Shown here: positions 31,615 to 40,966 of the stretch, one piece after another
Layout of the letters: the number at the start of each line of letters is the position of its first letter
Position numbering within the stretch: the first letter of the stretch is position 1
Source: Sphingopyxis lindanitolerans
GTDB taxonomy: Bacteria > Pseudomonadota > Alphaproteobacteria > Sphingomonadales > Sphingomonadaceae
Length of the DNA: 64,000 nt
Reading direction: 5' to 3'
Assembly (NCBI RefSeq): GCF_002993885.1
Contig: NZ_CM009578.1
Coordinates: forward strand, 2,564,009 to 2,628,008
Notes under the pieces: model-generated
What the model was told of the DNA's origin: nothing
Seen by the model: only the letters and a program-made list of their open reading frames with translations
Databases searched by the model: none
Program-made: the position numbers and the translations under genes

Positions 31615-31885
31615 ACATATGATCGAAAAGAAGGGCGACCTCTTGGCCCGCGTCAAACGGATCGCCGGCCAGGTTTCGGCCGTCGAGCGAGGGCTCGATC
31701 GGGACGCGGGTTGCGCGGAGATTCTGCATCTCGTCGCCGCCGTGCGCGGCGCCGTGAATGGCCTGCTCGACGAAATCGTCGTCGATCATCTCGACGAGCA
31801 TGTCGCCAAGCCTGGCCTGTCGGACGCCGAGCGGAAAAAGGGCGCTGAAGAACTGATGACGGTCATCCGTCGGTACGTGAAGTAG
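31610..31885 (+). CDS. dmeR: DmeR, RcnR/FrmR-family metal-sensing repressor
   Basis: This 91-residue all-helical repressor carries the RcnR metal ligands at the canonical positions when started at the ATG at 31610: H3, C35, H60 and H64. That match decides the start against the longer frame from 31580. RcnR and DmeR bind Ni(II) or Co(II) and release DNA. It lies eight bases before dmeF, and the operator-like repeat overlaps its start, so it should autoregulate the pair. FrmR-type formaldehyde sensing is less likely because the neighbour is a cation exporter. Confidence 0.9.
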   Translation: MGHMIEKKGDLLARVKRIAGQVSAVERGLDRDAGCAEILHLVAAVRGAVNGLLDEIVVDHLDEHVAKPGLSDAERKKGAEELMTVIRRYVK

Positions 31886-31893
31886 AGCCACCC

Positions 31894-32841
31894 ATGGCAG
31901 AGACGGGCAACATCGACACTCTCGAGCACAATCACGTCTTCCTGGGCGCGTCGCATGACGAGAATGCGCGGCGCACCCTGTGGGTCGTCGCGCTTACGGC
32001 GGTCATGATGGTGGGCGAGATCATCGCAGGCTATGTGACGGGCTCGATGGCCCTGCTGGCCGACGGCTTCCACATGGCGACCCACGCTGGCGCGTTGAGC
32101 GTGGCGGCGGTCGCCTATTCTTACGCCAAGCGCCACGCGTTCGACCGTCGCTTCAGCTTCGGCACCGGTAAGGTCGGCGATCTTGCCGGTTTTGCTTCGG
32201 CGCTCATTCTCGGTCTCGTTGCGCTCGGGATCGGGATCGAATCCGTCTTGCGTCTGTATCAGCCGATCCGTGTCGCGTTTGGAGAAGCCACGGTGATCGC
32301 GATTGTCGGGCTAGGCGTGAACATTGTCAGCGCATTCCTGCTGTCCGGTGGCCACGCCCATGGTCATTCACATGGTCATGGGCATCACGATCATCATGGG
32401 CACGATCATGGGCATGGTGGCAAAGGTCAGGACAATAATCTGCGATCGGCCTACGCCCATGTGCTCGCCGATGCGCTTACTTCGGTTCTTGCGATCGCGG
32501 CCCTGCTGGCCGGTCGATATCTCGGCTGGATCTGGCTCGATCCGGTCATGGGTATTGTCGGTGCCATCGTGATCGCGCGCTGGTCCTGGTCGCTCATGCG
32601 CGACACCGCGTCGGTGCTGCTTGACGCAAGCGATGAGCAGGTCGCGGGCGAGGTGCGCGACCTGCTGGACGACGGTCCGGGCGGTGCCCGCATTACCGAT
32701 TTGCACGTCTGGAGAATTGGACCGGAAGCGCATGCCGGCATTGTCAGTGTCGCGCCCGGACCCGGGATTGATCAGGAAATGATCCGGGGGCGGCTCAAGC
32801 CGGTGCATGAACTCGCCCATCTCACGGTCGAGATCCGATGA
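31894..32841 (+). CDS. dmeF: DmeF, CDF-family cobalt/nickel exporter
   Basis: This 315-residue cation diffusion facilitator has six membrane helices, with ALLADGFHMATHA in helix II and AYAHVLADALTSVLAI in helix V forming the metal site. A very His-rich cytoplasmic loop lies around residues 151-172. The C-terminal domain has ITDLHVWRIGPEAHAG. The loop and size match DmeF, which exports Co(II) and Ni(II) with protons. Co-transcribed with dmeR and overlapping a DUF1289 gene. Confidence 0.9.
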   Translation: MAETGNIDTLEHNHVFLGASHDENARRTLWVVALTAVMMVGEIIAGYVTGSMALLADGFHMATHAGALSVAAVAYSYAKRHAFDRRFSFGTGKVGDLAGFASALILGLVALGIGIESVLRLYQPIRVAFGEATVIAIVGLGVNIVSAFLLSGGHAHGHSHGHGHHDHHGHDHGHGGKGQDNNLRSAYAHVLADALTSVLAIAALLAGRYLGWIWLDPVMGIVGAIVIARWSWSLMRDTASVLLDASDEQVAGEVRDLLDDGPGGARITDLHVWRIGPEAHAGIVSVAPGPGIDQEMIRGRLKPVHELAHLTVEIR

Positions 32842-33017
32842 AATCGCCGTGCGTCGAAATCTGTTCTTTTGACGGGCGCACCGGTTGGTGCCGCGCCTGC
32901 GGCCGCACCAAGCAGGAATGCCGGAGCTGGAAGAAGGCCCGGCCGCATCAGCAACAGAAGATCGCATCAGACCTGCCACGACGTCTGGCGAAGTTGACTG
33001 CGACACGATCCGATTAA
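32838..33017 (+). CDS. DUF1289 family small Cys-rich protein
   Basis: This 59-residue protein starts at an ATG that overlaps the dmeF stop. It begins MKSPCVEICSFD and has TGWCRACGRTKQECRSW, the four-cysteine DUF1289 pattern, which probably binds zinc or iron. The tail is basic. Coupling to dmeF suggests expression with the metal exporter. Its function in the family is not known. Confidence 0.82.
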   Translation: MKSPCVEICSFDGRTGWCRACGRTKQECRSWKKARPHQQQKIASDLPRRLAKLTATRSD

Positions 33018-33070
33018 CGGTCGTTGTCAGCGTTTGAACGGGACGCAAAAATCACGGCCGTACTGGAAAG

Positions 33071-33775
33071 TCAATTGGGTGCTTGAAATGCGGTCTCCAG
33101 CTCATCGACCATGTCCAGCTCGGCCTTCGCCGCCGCCCGGGCCCGGGTGACATCGTGCGCTTTGACCGCCGCTTCCATCGCAGTCAGCCCATCGTCAAAC
33201 CGGGTCCGCAGCTTGGCGAGAGGCGCCAACCCGGAAATATTTGCCCACCGTTCGCGCGCATAAGTGGTGGCTGCTGCCATGTCGTCCCAACGCGGCGGCT
33301 TGGCCTGTGCATCGGCATCATAACGAAAGCCGGCATAATCGAGCAGGCTGACATCAATCGGCACCGCAGGTGTGCCGGGAACCGCGCTCACAATTCTGCG
33401 AAAGCCCTCAATCGAGGCGAGCGCGAGATCGACTCTCTGGTCGGACTTTCGCGCGCGGCGGACCGCAGCAAGATGTGTTTGCAGGCTCGCTGACAAGGCA
33501 GCGGGAACCATGGGCTTCAACGTGCCAGCCGCCGCTTCTGCCGCCAGTATCGACGTGTCGAGCTCGGCCGGCGTCGCGGTAAATGCCGTCTCGGTCAATG
33601 TCTCGAAGGGTTCGCCCGCTGCCGACAGGGCCGCGGCAACTTTCGCTTGGTTGCTTGCCATGGCCTGGCTTGGCGCCGATTCCGGCATCTCGGCCTTCCC
33701 GCCCGTGTTGTTCTTGCCGCCACAGGCCGAGAGCATAAGCGCTGTCGCAAATATTGCTAAGCCGGGCTTGATCAT
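33071..33775 (-). CDS. Lipoprotein of unknown function
   Basis: This 234-residue protein starts MIKPGLAIFATALML with a lipobox LSAC (Cys 18). The mature part is helical, Ala-rich and acidic at the C-terminus. The start at 33775 is supported by an AAGGAG site, and the frame open to 34222 is rejected. No domain is recognised. It may accompany the metal genes or the divergent RND pump. The gene is convergent with the DUF1289 gene. Confidence 0.65.
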   Translation of the reverse strand: MIKPGLAIFATALMLSACGGKNNTGGKAEMPESAPSQAMASNQAKVAAALSAAGEPFETLTETAFTATPAELDTSILAAEAAAGTLKPMVPAALSASLQTHLAAVRRARKSDQRVDLALASIEGFRRIVSAVPGTPAVPIDVSLLDYAGFRYDADAQAKPPRWDDMAAATTYARERWANISGLAPLAKLRTRFDDGLTAMEAAVKAHDVTRARAAAKAELDMVDELETAFQAPN

Positions 33776-34276
33776 GAGGATGCTCCTTGGGTGGGGGGGA
33801 TTTCGATGGCGGCGATGCGAGGGTGCTGCTGTCTCGCGGTCGATAAATTCCGCAAGCGATGCGCGTAATACGCAATGTCCCCATATAAACAGCCGAGCTC
33901 CTCTTCGGCTGGTCGAACCAATGCGGGCGAAATGGCTTATACCACACCCCGCCGGCACGAGTCGCGCTCGAAGGCATATTGAACATGGACGAGGCACCCG
34001 CCGTTGCAATCCTTGCGGCCATTGTCGACGAACGGCGACGCTCTGCGGTTGCCTCCGCGTCGCTTGATCGATGTGTGCGCCGCTCAAACAGCTTCTCGCG
34101 CGGCAAGCGCCAAATGGCGGAGGCTTCAGACTTCGGCGGATTTTCTTTTTCCGATGCGGGCTTTCTCGCCTGGCGGCGTCAACAGCCCAATGTCCACTCT
34201 GCACGCTCCAGCATTCCCGCATGATGTCGAGGCGTTAGTGGTGGGCAGCCGGAAGCGAAGGGGCTATCGTTCGAGC
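33776..34276. other. Divergent intergenic region, about 500 bases
   Basis: It separates the lipoprotein gene (minus) from the TolC-like gene (plus) and should hold both promoters. Several short open frames exist on both strands, but none has a ribosome site or domain. No repeat or terminator is evident. Confidence 0.4.
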
Positions 34277-35638
34277 ATGACCAAATGGTTTCGGCTGTCA
34301 CCGCCCCTATTACTGCTCCTGCCGCTGGGGGCTTGCGCCCACTTTGAACCGCGACCACTCGCTGCCGATCCCATGTCCGCGCCGGCCCTACAGGCGCCAA
34401 TCGCCGACCTCTTGTCGCGCGACGCCGCGCATATCGACCGGCCCTATCTGAAACCCGTGGCGCTCGACCTGTCGGCCCCGCTCGATCCCAATGGCATCGC
34501 GATACTCGCGGTGATCGCCAACCCGGAACTCAAGGCGCAGCGCGCCCGCGCCGGCGTGCGGGACGCGCAAGTCTTCGCTGCGGGGCTGCTTCCCGATCCC
34601 AGCTTCAGTTTCGGCGTCGATCATATCCTCTCGGGTCCCGATCCGCTCGACAATATCGCCGGCGCGCTCGGTTTCAGCCTCAATGCGCTGCGCACGCAAA
34701 GGGTACAGCGCGCCCAAGCGGTCGCCGAGGCGCGGCAAGTGCGGCTCGACCTCGCCTGGGCCGAATGGCAGACCGCCTGCAACGCGCGGCTGCAGGCGGT
34801 GCGCGTCTTGGCGCTCGAGCAGGCGCTCGCCAATGCGGCCACCAGCGCCGATGCCAGCGAGGCGCTGCTCGGGCGCTATCTGAAAGCGGCGGGCCGCGGC
34901 GACATCGCCCCCGATCAGGTCCAGTCATCGCGCATTGCAGCGCTCGATGCCCAGAGCAATTTTCGCAGCGCCCAGACGACTCTCGCGACCGCGCGCTCTG
35001 AACTGCATCGCTTGCTCGGGCTGCCGCCGACCTACGCGCTGCGGCTGGCGCCCGCGTCGCTCCCGGCGCCGGTTCCCGATGCCGATCGTCTCCTCGCTCT
35101 CGCGCTGGCCGACCGCGACGATCTGGCCGCCTTGCGCGCCGGCTATGATGCACAGGAGGCGGCTGTTCGCCGCGCTATCCTTGACCAGTTCCCCACTCTG
35201 GATCTTACCATCAGCGGCGCGCGCGATACCGGTGGCAACAAGCTCATCGGCCCTTCGATCGGCTTCACCTTGCCGCTGTGGAACCGCAACCGCGGCGGCA
35301 TCGCCGTCGCCGAAGCCACCCGTGAGGCGCTGCGGCAGGAATATGACGCGCGCCTGTTCCAGACCCGCGCTGATATCGCCGCCGCCGCATCGGGGCTTGC
35401 GATCGCGCGCCAGCAATATGCGCTCCTGCGCGCCGGGATGCCGGCGCTCGCGACCTTCGCGTTGGCGAGCCGCCGGGCCGCACAGCGCGGCGATCTCGCG
35501 CTCGCGACCGCCGAGGTCGCCGAGCAGAGCCTGCGCGACCGCCAATTGCTGCTCCTCCAGTCCGAACAGGCGATCGCCGAACAGACCATCGCGCTCGAAC
35601 TGCTTGTCGGCGCCCCCCAGGAAGCTTGGACCCTATGA
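34277..35638 (+). CDS. TolC-family outer-membrane efflux lipoprotein
   Basis: This 453-residue outer-membrane factor begins MTKWFRLSPP and has a lipobox LGAC (Cys 20). The long helical repeats and periplasmic pattern (NPELKAQRARAGVRDAQVFAAG and a second copy around residue 275) are those of TolC/CusC proteins. It is the first gene of a three-gene tripartite pump; its stop overlaps the adaptor's start. The start is the first ATG before a proper signal peptide; the frame upstream to 34004 is not exported-like. Confidence 0.88.
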   Translation: MTKWFRLSPPLLLLLPLGACAHFEPRPLAADPMSAPALQAPIADLLSRDAAHIDRPYLKPVALDLSAPLDPNGIAILAVIANPELKAQRARAGVRDAQVFAAGLLPDPSFSFGVDHILSGPDPLDNIAGALGFSLNALRTQRVQRAQAVAEARQVRLDLAWAEWQTACNARLQAVRVLALEQALANAATSADASEALLGRYLKAAGRGDIAPDQVQSSRIAALDAQSNFRSAQTTLATARSELHRLLGLPPTYALRLAPASLPAPVPDADRLLALALADRDDLAALRAGYDAQEAAVRRAILDQFPTLDLTISGARDTGGNKLIGPSIGFTLPLWNRNRGGIAVAEATREALRQEYDARLFQTRADIAAAASGLAIARQQYALLRAGMPALATFALASRRAAQRGDLALATAEVAEQSLRDRQLLLLQSEQAIAEQTIALELLVGAPQEAWTL

Positions 35639-36675
35639 TCAGCCGCAAACTTCTTGCCCTGCCGCTCGCTTATGGCCTCTTGCTGAGTGGCTGCCAGTCC
35701 CCGGCCGATACCGCGGCGCCCGACCCTGTCGCGACGATCGATGTCGCCGCCGTAATCACCGGCGCCATCGACGAAAAGCTAACGCTTTATGGCGCCGCCG
35801 AGGCCAATGGCGCGGGTAAATATACGCTGTCGGCGCCGATGGAGGCGCTGGTCCAGGCGGTCGACGCGCCAGTCGGGAGTCAGGTGGAGCGCGGCCAGAT
35901 TCTCGTGCGCCTGAGCCCCAGCCCGACCGCTCGGCTCGATCTTGCGACGGCTTCCGCGACGGCCAATGCCGCCGATCTGGCGCATGCCCGCGCGCGGCGG
36001 CTGCGGACTGATGGACTGGTGAGCGACGCCGAGGTCGAGACGGCGCGCGCTGCCAAACAGGCCGCCGATGCGTCGCGCGCAAGCCTGGCCACCCGCAATA
36101 GCGCACTGGTCCTTCGCGCGCCCGCGAGCGGCACCGTCGAGGTCATCGGTGCCAGCGCAGGCGAACTCGTCGCCGCCGGTGCGACGATCGTCTCGCTCGT
36201 CAAGGAGGGCGATCTGCGTGCCCGCTTCGGCGTCGATCCAGCGATCGCGCGGCGCATCCCCCAGCGCAGCTATGTCGAAATCACCGCGGCAGGCAGCAAG
36301 GCGGCCTTCAATGTCCCCATATTGTCGGTCGACAGCGTCGTCGACCCGGTTACCAAATTGGCTTCGGTCTATGTCCAGATACCCGATGAAAGCGGCGTCG
36401 GTGCGGGCGAGAGCCTGACCGGCCGCGTGCTCCTCGCCAATATCGCCGGCGGCATGACCATACCCTATACTGCCTTGCTCGACGATGGCGGCCAGCCGTT
36501 CGTTTTCGTCATCGTCCAGAATGTCGCCAAGCGGCGCGATATCGTTGTCGGTCCGCGCACCGGCGACCGGATCGCCGTTACGTCCGGGTTGAAGCCGGGT
36601 GACCGCGTCGCCACGGTCGGCGTCACCGCGCTCGAGGACGGCATGAAAGTCCGCATCCAGGCCGCGAAGAAGTGA
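35635..36675 (+). CDS. HlyD-family RND periplasmic adaptor lipoprotein
   Basis: This 346-residue membrane-fusion protein begins MISRKLLALPL and has a lipobox LSGC. A biotinyl-lipoyl half motif (VDAPVGSQVERGQILVRL), an alpha-hairpin (about 95-145) and the second half (LRAPASGTVEVIGASAGELV) are clear. It links the RND permease with the TolC-like channel. The ATG overlaps the upstream stop, and its own stop overlaps the permease GTG. Confidence 0.9.
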   Translation: MISRKLLALPLAYGLLLSGCQSPADTAAPDPVATIDVAAVITGAIDEKLTLYGAAEANGAGKYTLSAPMEALVQAVDAPVGSQVERGQILVRLSPSPTARLDLATASATANAADLAHARARRLRTDGLVSDAEVETARAAKQAADASRASLATRNSALVLRAPASGTVEVIGASAGELVAAGATIVSLVKEGDLRARFGVDPAIARRIPQRSYVEITAAGSKAAFNVPILSVDSVVDPVTKLASVYVQIPDESGVGAGESLTGRVLLANIAGGMTIPYTALLDDGGQPFVFVIVQNVAKRRDIVVGPRTGDRIAVTSGLKPGDRVATVGVTALEDGMKVRIQAAKK

Positions 36676-39600
36676 CCGACGTCATCAGCAAACATGCGCG
36701 GTCGATCTGGCTCGCGGTGATCCTGCTCACCCTCGCAGGCGTGGTATCCGCGACCCGCGTTCCCGTCGGGCTCTTCCCCAACATCGACTATCCGCGCGTC
36801 GTCGTCTCGGTCGATGCCGGGGATCGCGACGCGGCGCAGATGGAAGCCGAGATCACCCGCCCGATCGAGATCGGGCTGCGCGCCGTCCCGGGCGTGACCG
36901 GGGTCCGCTCGGTCACGAGCCGCGGCAGCGCCGAAGTCGCACTCAACTTTCAATGGGGCGACGATATGGTCGCCGCGGCGCAATCGACGCAAGGCGCGCT
37001 TGCCACGTTGCTGCCGACCCTGCCGACAGGGACGCGCTTCAACGTCCGGCGCTCGGATCCCACGATCTTTCCGGTCACCGGCTTTGCCTTGACCTCGGAC
37101 AGTCTTAGCCCCGAGGCGCTTCGGACCCTTGCGGAACTCAAGATCCTGCCGGCGTTGACCTCGGTCGAAGGTGTTGCCGGCGTCGATATCCTCGGTAGCA
37201 GCCCCCGTGAATTTGCGGTCGAGGTCGATCCATCGCAGCTGCAGTCGCTCGGCATCAGCCTGAGCGACGTCGTGGCGACGCTCGGCAAGGCCAATATGGT
37301 GCGTGGTCTCGGCAAGATCGAGGATCGGCACCGTCTCTATCTGGTCCTGCTCGAAAACCGCGTCGCCGATGCAAGCGATCTCGCGGCGGTCCCGGTCAAG
37401 GCGGCGGCAGGCGGCTCGGGAGTTGTCACCCTCGGGCAGATCGCGACGATCACGCCCTCGACCGCTCCGGCGTTCAGCCGGGTGACCTCGGACGGCAAGC
37501 AGGCAGTGCTGGTCAACGTCCGTCAGGCGCTCAAAGGCGATACCGTGGCGATCGTGCGGGCGGTCGATGCGCGCCTCGCCGCGCTCCGCCTGCCGCCGTC
37601 GGTCAAGGTCACCACCTTCTACGACCAGTCCGAACTTGTCGTAGGCGCGGCCAATGCGGTGCGGGATGCGATACTGATGGGCGCGGTGCTCGCCGGAATC
37701 GTGCTCTTCGTCTTCCTCCGCTCGGGACGGCTGATGGTCATCACCGGGCTGATGTTGCCCGCGGTCCTTGCGGCAACCTGTCTGCTTCTCTTCGCGCTCG
37801 GGATGAGCTTCAACATGATGACGCTGGGCGGCATGGCCGCCGCCGTCGGCCTTGTCGTCGACGATGCGGTGGTGATGCTCGAACATATGATGCGGCGGAT
37901 GCAGGAGCAGCGGCTGAGCGATCCGCAGTCGCTCCTCGGCGCTGCCGCCGAAATGGGCATGCCTCTGCTCGGATCGACCATGGCAACGATCGTAGTCTTC
38001 CTTCCCCTTGCCTTCATCAGCGGGGTGACGGGGGGCTTTTTCCAGGCGCTGGCCGTCACGATGGTCGCTGCGCTGCTCATTTCCCTGCTCTTCGCGCGCT
38101 TCGTCATTCCCTTGGTCGCCGCTCATTGGCTGCGCCAGAAGGACGCGGAGTCCGCCGACCGGGCCAACGCTATCCTCGACCCGCTGCTCGCCCGCTACGG
38201 CCGCGCGAGCGCGCGCGCCTTTGGCCGGCCTGTCCTGTTTGCGGCGGTCGTCGGGGCGCTGCTGGCGGTCAGCGGCTATGCCGCCTGGCGCAATGTTCCT
38301 TCGGGATTCATGCCGAAGATGGATGAAGGCGGCTTCGTCCTCGACTACAAGGCCCAATCGGGTGCGTCGCTCGAGGATACCGACGCCTTGCTGCGGCGTG
38401 TCGAGACGATCATCAGCGCGACCCCGGAAGTGGCGAGCTATTCGCGGCGTACCGGGATCCAACTCGGCGGCGGCCTGACCGAAGCCGATGAGGGCGACTA
38501 TTTCATCCGGCTCAAGGGCGGCTCGCGGCGCGATATCGAGGCTGTGATGACCGGTATGCGCGAGAAGATCGCAGCCGAGGTGCCGGGGCTCGAGGTCGAG
38601 CTGATCCAGCTGATGGAGGATCTGATCGGCGATCTGACGGCCGTTCCCCAGCCGATCGAGGTGAAGCTCTTCGGCGACGATACCGCAGCGCTCGAAGCGG
38701 GGGCGAAGACGATCGGCGAGCGCATCGGCAAGATATCGGGGGTCGTCGAGGTGATCGACGGCCTGCGCGTCGCTGGCGACGCGATCAGCATCGCCGTCGA
38801 TCCGGGCGCGGCCGCCCAATATGGGCTCGATCCCGACAGCATCGCCGCGCAGCTCGAAACCGCGATCGGCGGCACGGCCGCGACGCAGGTCCGCATCGGT
38901 GCGCAGCTGATCGACGTTCGGGTGCGCGCGCCGCAGGACCTGCGAAACGATGTCGCACGGATCGAGAACCTCCCGCTCGTCGCACCGGACGGCAGCAGCA
39001 TTCGCCTGGCGGCGGTCGCCACCGTCTCGGTCCAGAGCGGACAGAAGCAGCTCACGCGCGAAAATCTCGCCCCCTATATCGCGGTTACCGCGCGGCTCGA
39101 GGGCCGCGATCTCGGCTCGGCCATGACAGAAATCCAGAGCGCGGTCGGCCAGCTCAAACTCCCGACCTCGGTCCGCGTCGAATATGGCGGGCTTTATGCG
39201 GAGCAGCAGAAGAGCTTCGCCGACCTTGCGTTGGTGTTCGGTGCTGCTCTGCTGCTCAGCGCGTTGCTGATTACCCTTCTGTTCGAACGCGCCGGCTGGA
39301 CGGCCGCCGCGATCGCGACGGTGCTCCTCACGGCGGCGGCGGTAATGATCGGACTGTGGGTCATGGGAATCGAACTCAATATCTCAGCGCTCATGGGGCT
39401 GACGATGGTGGTGGGCATGGTCGCCGAACTCGTCATCTTCTTCCTCGCCGAGATCGAACGAGACAAGCCGATCACTGCGGCGCTGTTGCTCGAAGCCGGG
39501 AAGAAGAGGCTGCGCCCAATCCTGATGTCTGCGTTGATCGCGGTGCTGACGCTCGCCCCGCTCGCGCTCGGGCTGAGCCGCGGTGCCGGACTTCAGCAAC

Positions 39601-39713
39601 CCCTCGCAACGGCGATCATTTTCGGCCTGATTGCCGCGGTGCCGCTGGTGCTCTTCTTCCTGCCGGCCGTCCTGCTGGCTCTGGCGCCGCGCGAGCCTGC
39701 ACCGGCCGGCTGA
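36672..39713 (+). CDS. RND efflux permease
   Basis: This 1013-residue inner-membrane transporter has the usual twelve-helix, two-loop RND layout. The helix IV motif GLVVDDAVVMLEHM (about residue 391) supplies the proton-relay Asp pair, typical of HAE/multidrug-like RND proteins; the HME type is different. N-terminus and loops are intact. It is the third gene of the tripartite pump. The start is a GTG overlapping the adaptor stop. The substrate cannot be read from the sequence; metals or organic compounds are both possible. Confidence 0.88.
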   Translation: MTDVISKHARSIWLAVILLTLAGVVSATRVPVGLFPNIDYPRVVVSVDAGDRDAAQMEAEITRPIEIGLRAVPGVTGVRSVTSRGSAEVALNFQWGDDMVAAAQSTQGALATLLPTLPTGTRFNVRRSDPTIFPVTGFALTSDSLSPEALRTLAELKILPALTSVEGVAGVDILGSSPREFAVEVDPSQLQSLGISLSDVVATLGKANMVRGLGKIEDRHRLYLVLLENRVADASDLAAVPVKAAAGGSGVVTLGQIATITPSTAPAFSRVTSDGKQAVLVNVRQALKGDTVAIVRAVDARLAALRLPPSVKVTTFYDQSELVVGAANAVRDAILMGAVLAGIVLFVFLRSGRLMVITGLMLPAVLAATCLLLFALGMSFNMMTLGGMAAAVGLVVDDAVVMLEHMMRRMQEQRLSDPQSLLGAAAEMGMPLLGSTMATIVVFLPLAFISGVTGGFFQALAVTMVAALLISLLFARFVIPLVAAHWLRQKDAESADRANAILDPLLARYGRASARAFGRPVLFAAVVGALLAVSGYAAWRNVPSGFMPKMDEGGFVLDYKAQSGASLEDTDALLRRVETIISATPEVASYSRRTGIQLGGGLTEADEGDYFIRLKGGSRRDIEAVMTGMREKIAAEVPGLEVELIQLMEDLIGDLTAVPQPIEVKLFGDDTAALEAGAKTIGERIGKISGVVEVIDGLRVAGDAISIAVDPGAAAQYGLDPDSIAAQLETAIGGTAATQVRIGAQLIDVRVRAPQDLRNDVARIENLPLVAPDGSSIRLAAVATVSVQSGQKQLTRENLAPYIAVTARLEGRDLGSAMTEIQSAVGQLKLPTSVRVEYGGLYAEQQKSFADLALVFGAALLLSALLITLLFERAGWTAAAIATVLLTAAAVMIGLWVMGIELNISALMGLTMVVGMVAELVIFFLAEIERDKPITAALLLEAGKKRLRPILMSALIAVLTLAPLALGLSRGAGLQQPLATAIIFGLIAAVPLVLFFLPAVLLALAPREPAPAG

Positions 39714-39731
39714 CCGCGGACGCCGGGCCGA

Positions 39732-40811
39732 TCAGGCGAGCGGGCGCCGCCGATGTGCTGGGGACCTGAACGCCTGCGTCAGGCGATAGGTCACGCGATA
39801 GCCGACATGGTCCGAAAACATCGTGCCGTCGTGCTCGCGGCCGAACGGCACCGCCATCGCGATCGCCTGGATCGAGGCGCGATAGCCGGGCGAGAAAAAT
39901 TGCCAATCGCGCCCTTTCTGGAAGACAGTGGCGGCGATAGCCGGGACCGCGCGTCCGCAGGGCGCGTCCGACTTGAGGCAATGCTGGAGGGCATTGTCGA
40001 TCGGCAGTCGCCGCTTCGTGGTCCAGTTCGCCGCGCTGTGCGCGGTTAGGTACGAGCGCCGCTCGACCGAGCTGGCGTTGAAATCGCCGGCCAAAATGAC
40101 AGGCTGGTCGGGATTGCGGTAGCGGGTAAGAAAGGCGTCGATCGCCTCGACTTGCCGCCGATAGGCGTAGAGCGAACGAGCCTGGGCAACACCGGAGGAT
40201 TTCTTGCTGTTCATATGGGTGGTGACCACCGTCACCGGCGTTGCGCTGCCCGGCACCTTGATCGTCACCATCAGCATGCCCTTGTTGGCGAGGCAGTCAT
40301 AACCCGCACAAGCAAAGGCGGGGAAAGCCTCGCGATGCACCGACAGGATCGGATAGTCCGACGCCAGGATCAACCCCGAGCCGACTTGTTTGCCCGAACG
40401 CTCGCCCTTGAAGAAGCTCGCGCCGTCGATGAAGGGCCGGTCGCTCGCGCGCGGCCGCACCATGCTCTGAAGATCGCGAGACGGACCTTCGACAATATAG
40501 CGATAACCGCTACGACGCGCGATCGCTTTGGCCGACGCGGTAAAGGCCTCCTGCAGGATGATCACATGCGGCTGCGCGTCGCGCGCGCGCATCGCGAGCA
40601 GACGCGCCTCGATGCGTGTGAAGTCGGCTGTGCGGTCGGAGGCGATCGGCCAGGGCAGGCCCTTCACATTGTAGGCCATGATCGAGAGTGCGGAGGCCGC
40701 CGGTGGAGCGGGACGCCGCGGCTCGCTCGCGGCGGCACGAGGGGCAAGACCTCCGAGTAGCAGCGGCGCCATCGCCATCAGCCCGCCCACGCGCATGATC
40801 TTCGTCTCCAT
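39732..40811 (-). CDS. Secreted endonuclease/exonuclease/phosphatase-fold enzyme
   Basis: This 359-residue protein has a signal peptide (about 1-28) and the EEP catalytic motifs in order: MAYNVKGLP, LQEAF (metal Glu), VTTHMNS, AGDFNASS and SDHVGY. Such secreted enzymes include DNases, phosphodiesterases and sphingomyelinases. A sphingomyelinase-like role would suit a sphingolipid-making bacterium, but the substrate is unknown. It is convergent with the RND gene and divergent from the gene at 40967. An alternative ATG is at 40796. Confidence 0.82.
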   Translation of the reverse strand: METKIMRVGGLMAMAPLLLGGLAPRAAASEPRRPAPPAASALSIMAYNVKGLPWPIASDRTADFTRIEARLLAMRARDAQPHVIILQEAFTASAKAIARRSGYRYIVEGPSRDLQSMVRPRASDRPFIDGASFFKGERSGKQVGSGLILASDYPILSVHREAFPAFACAGYDCLANKGMLMVTIKVPGSATPVTVVTTHMNSKKSSGVAQARSLYAYRRQVEAIDAFLTRYRNPDQPVILAGDFNASSVERRSYLTAHSAANWTTKRRLPIDNALQHCLKSDAPCGRAVPAIAATVFQKGRDWQFFSPGYRASIQAIAMAVPFGREHDGTMFSDHVGYRVTYRLTQAFRSPAHRRRPLA

Positions 40812-40966
40812 CCTGGCGATCCCTTCCGCTTCGAGAATTGCTGATTGACGCCGCGGTGCGCGGCGATCCGCACTTTGCGCAGCCGGTGCGGGAATCGCGG
40901 CATGATGGCGTCAGACCTTCCGGACGCCTGACCGGCAGGCGCCCGAGCTTGCCGAGGGGATATGCG

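Noticed and set aside
36465..38819. Minus-strand open frame of 784 codons antisense to the RND permease
   Set aside because: Antisense shadow of a clear RND gene with charged, repetitive composition and no domain.
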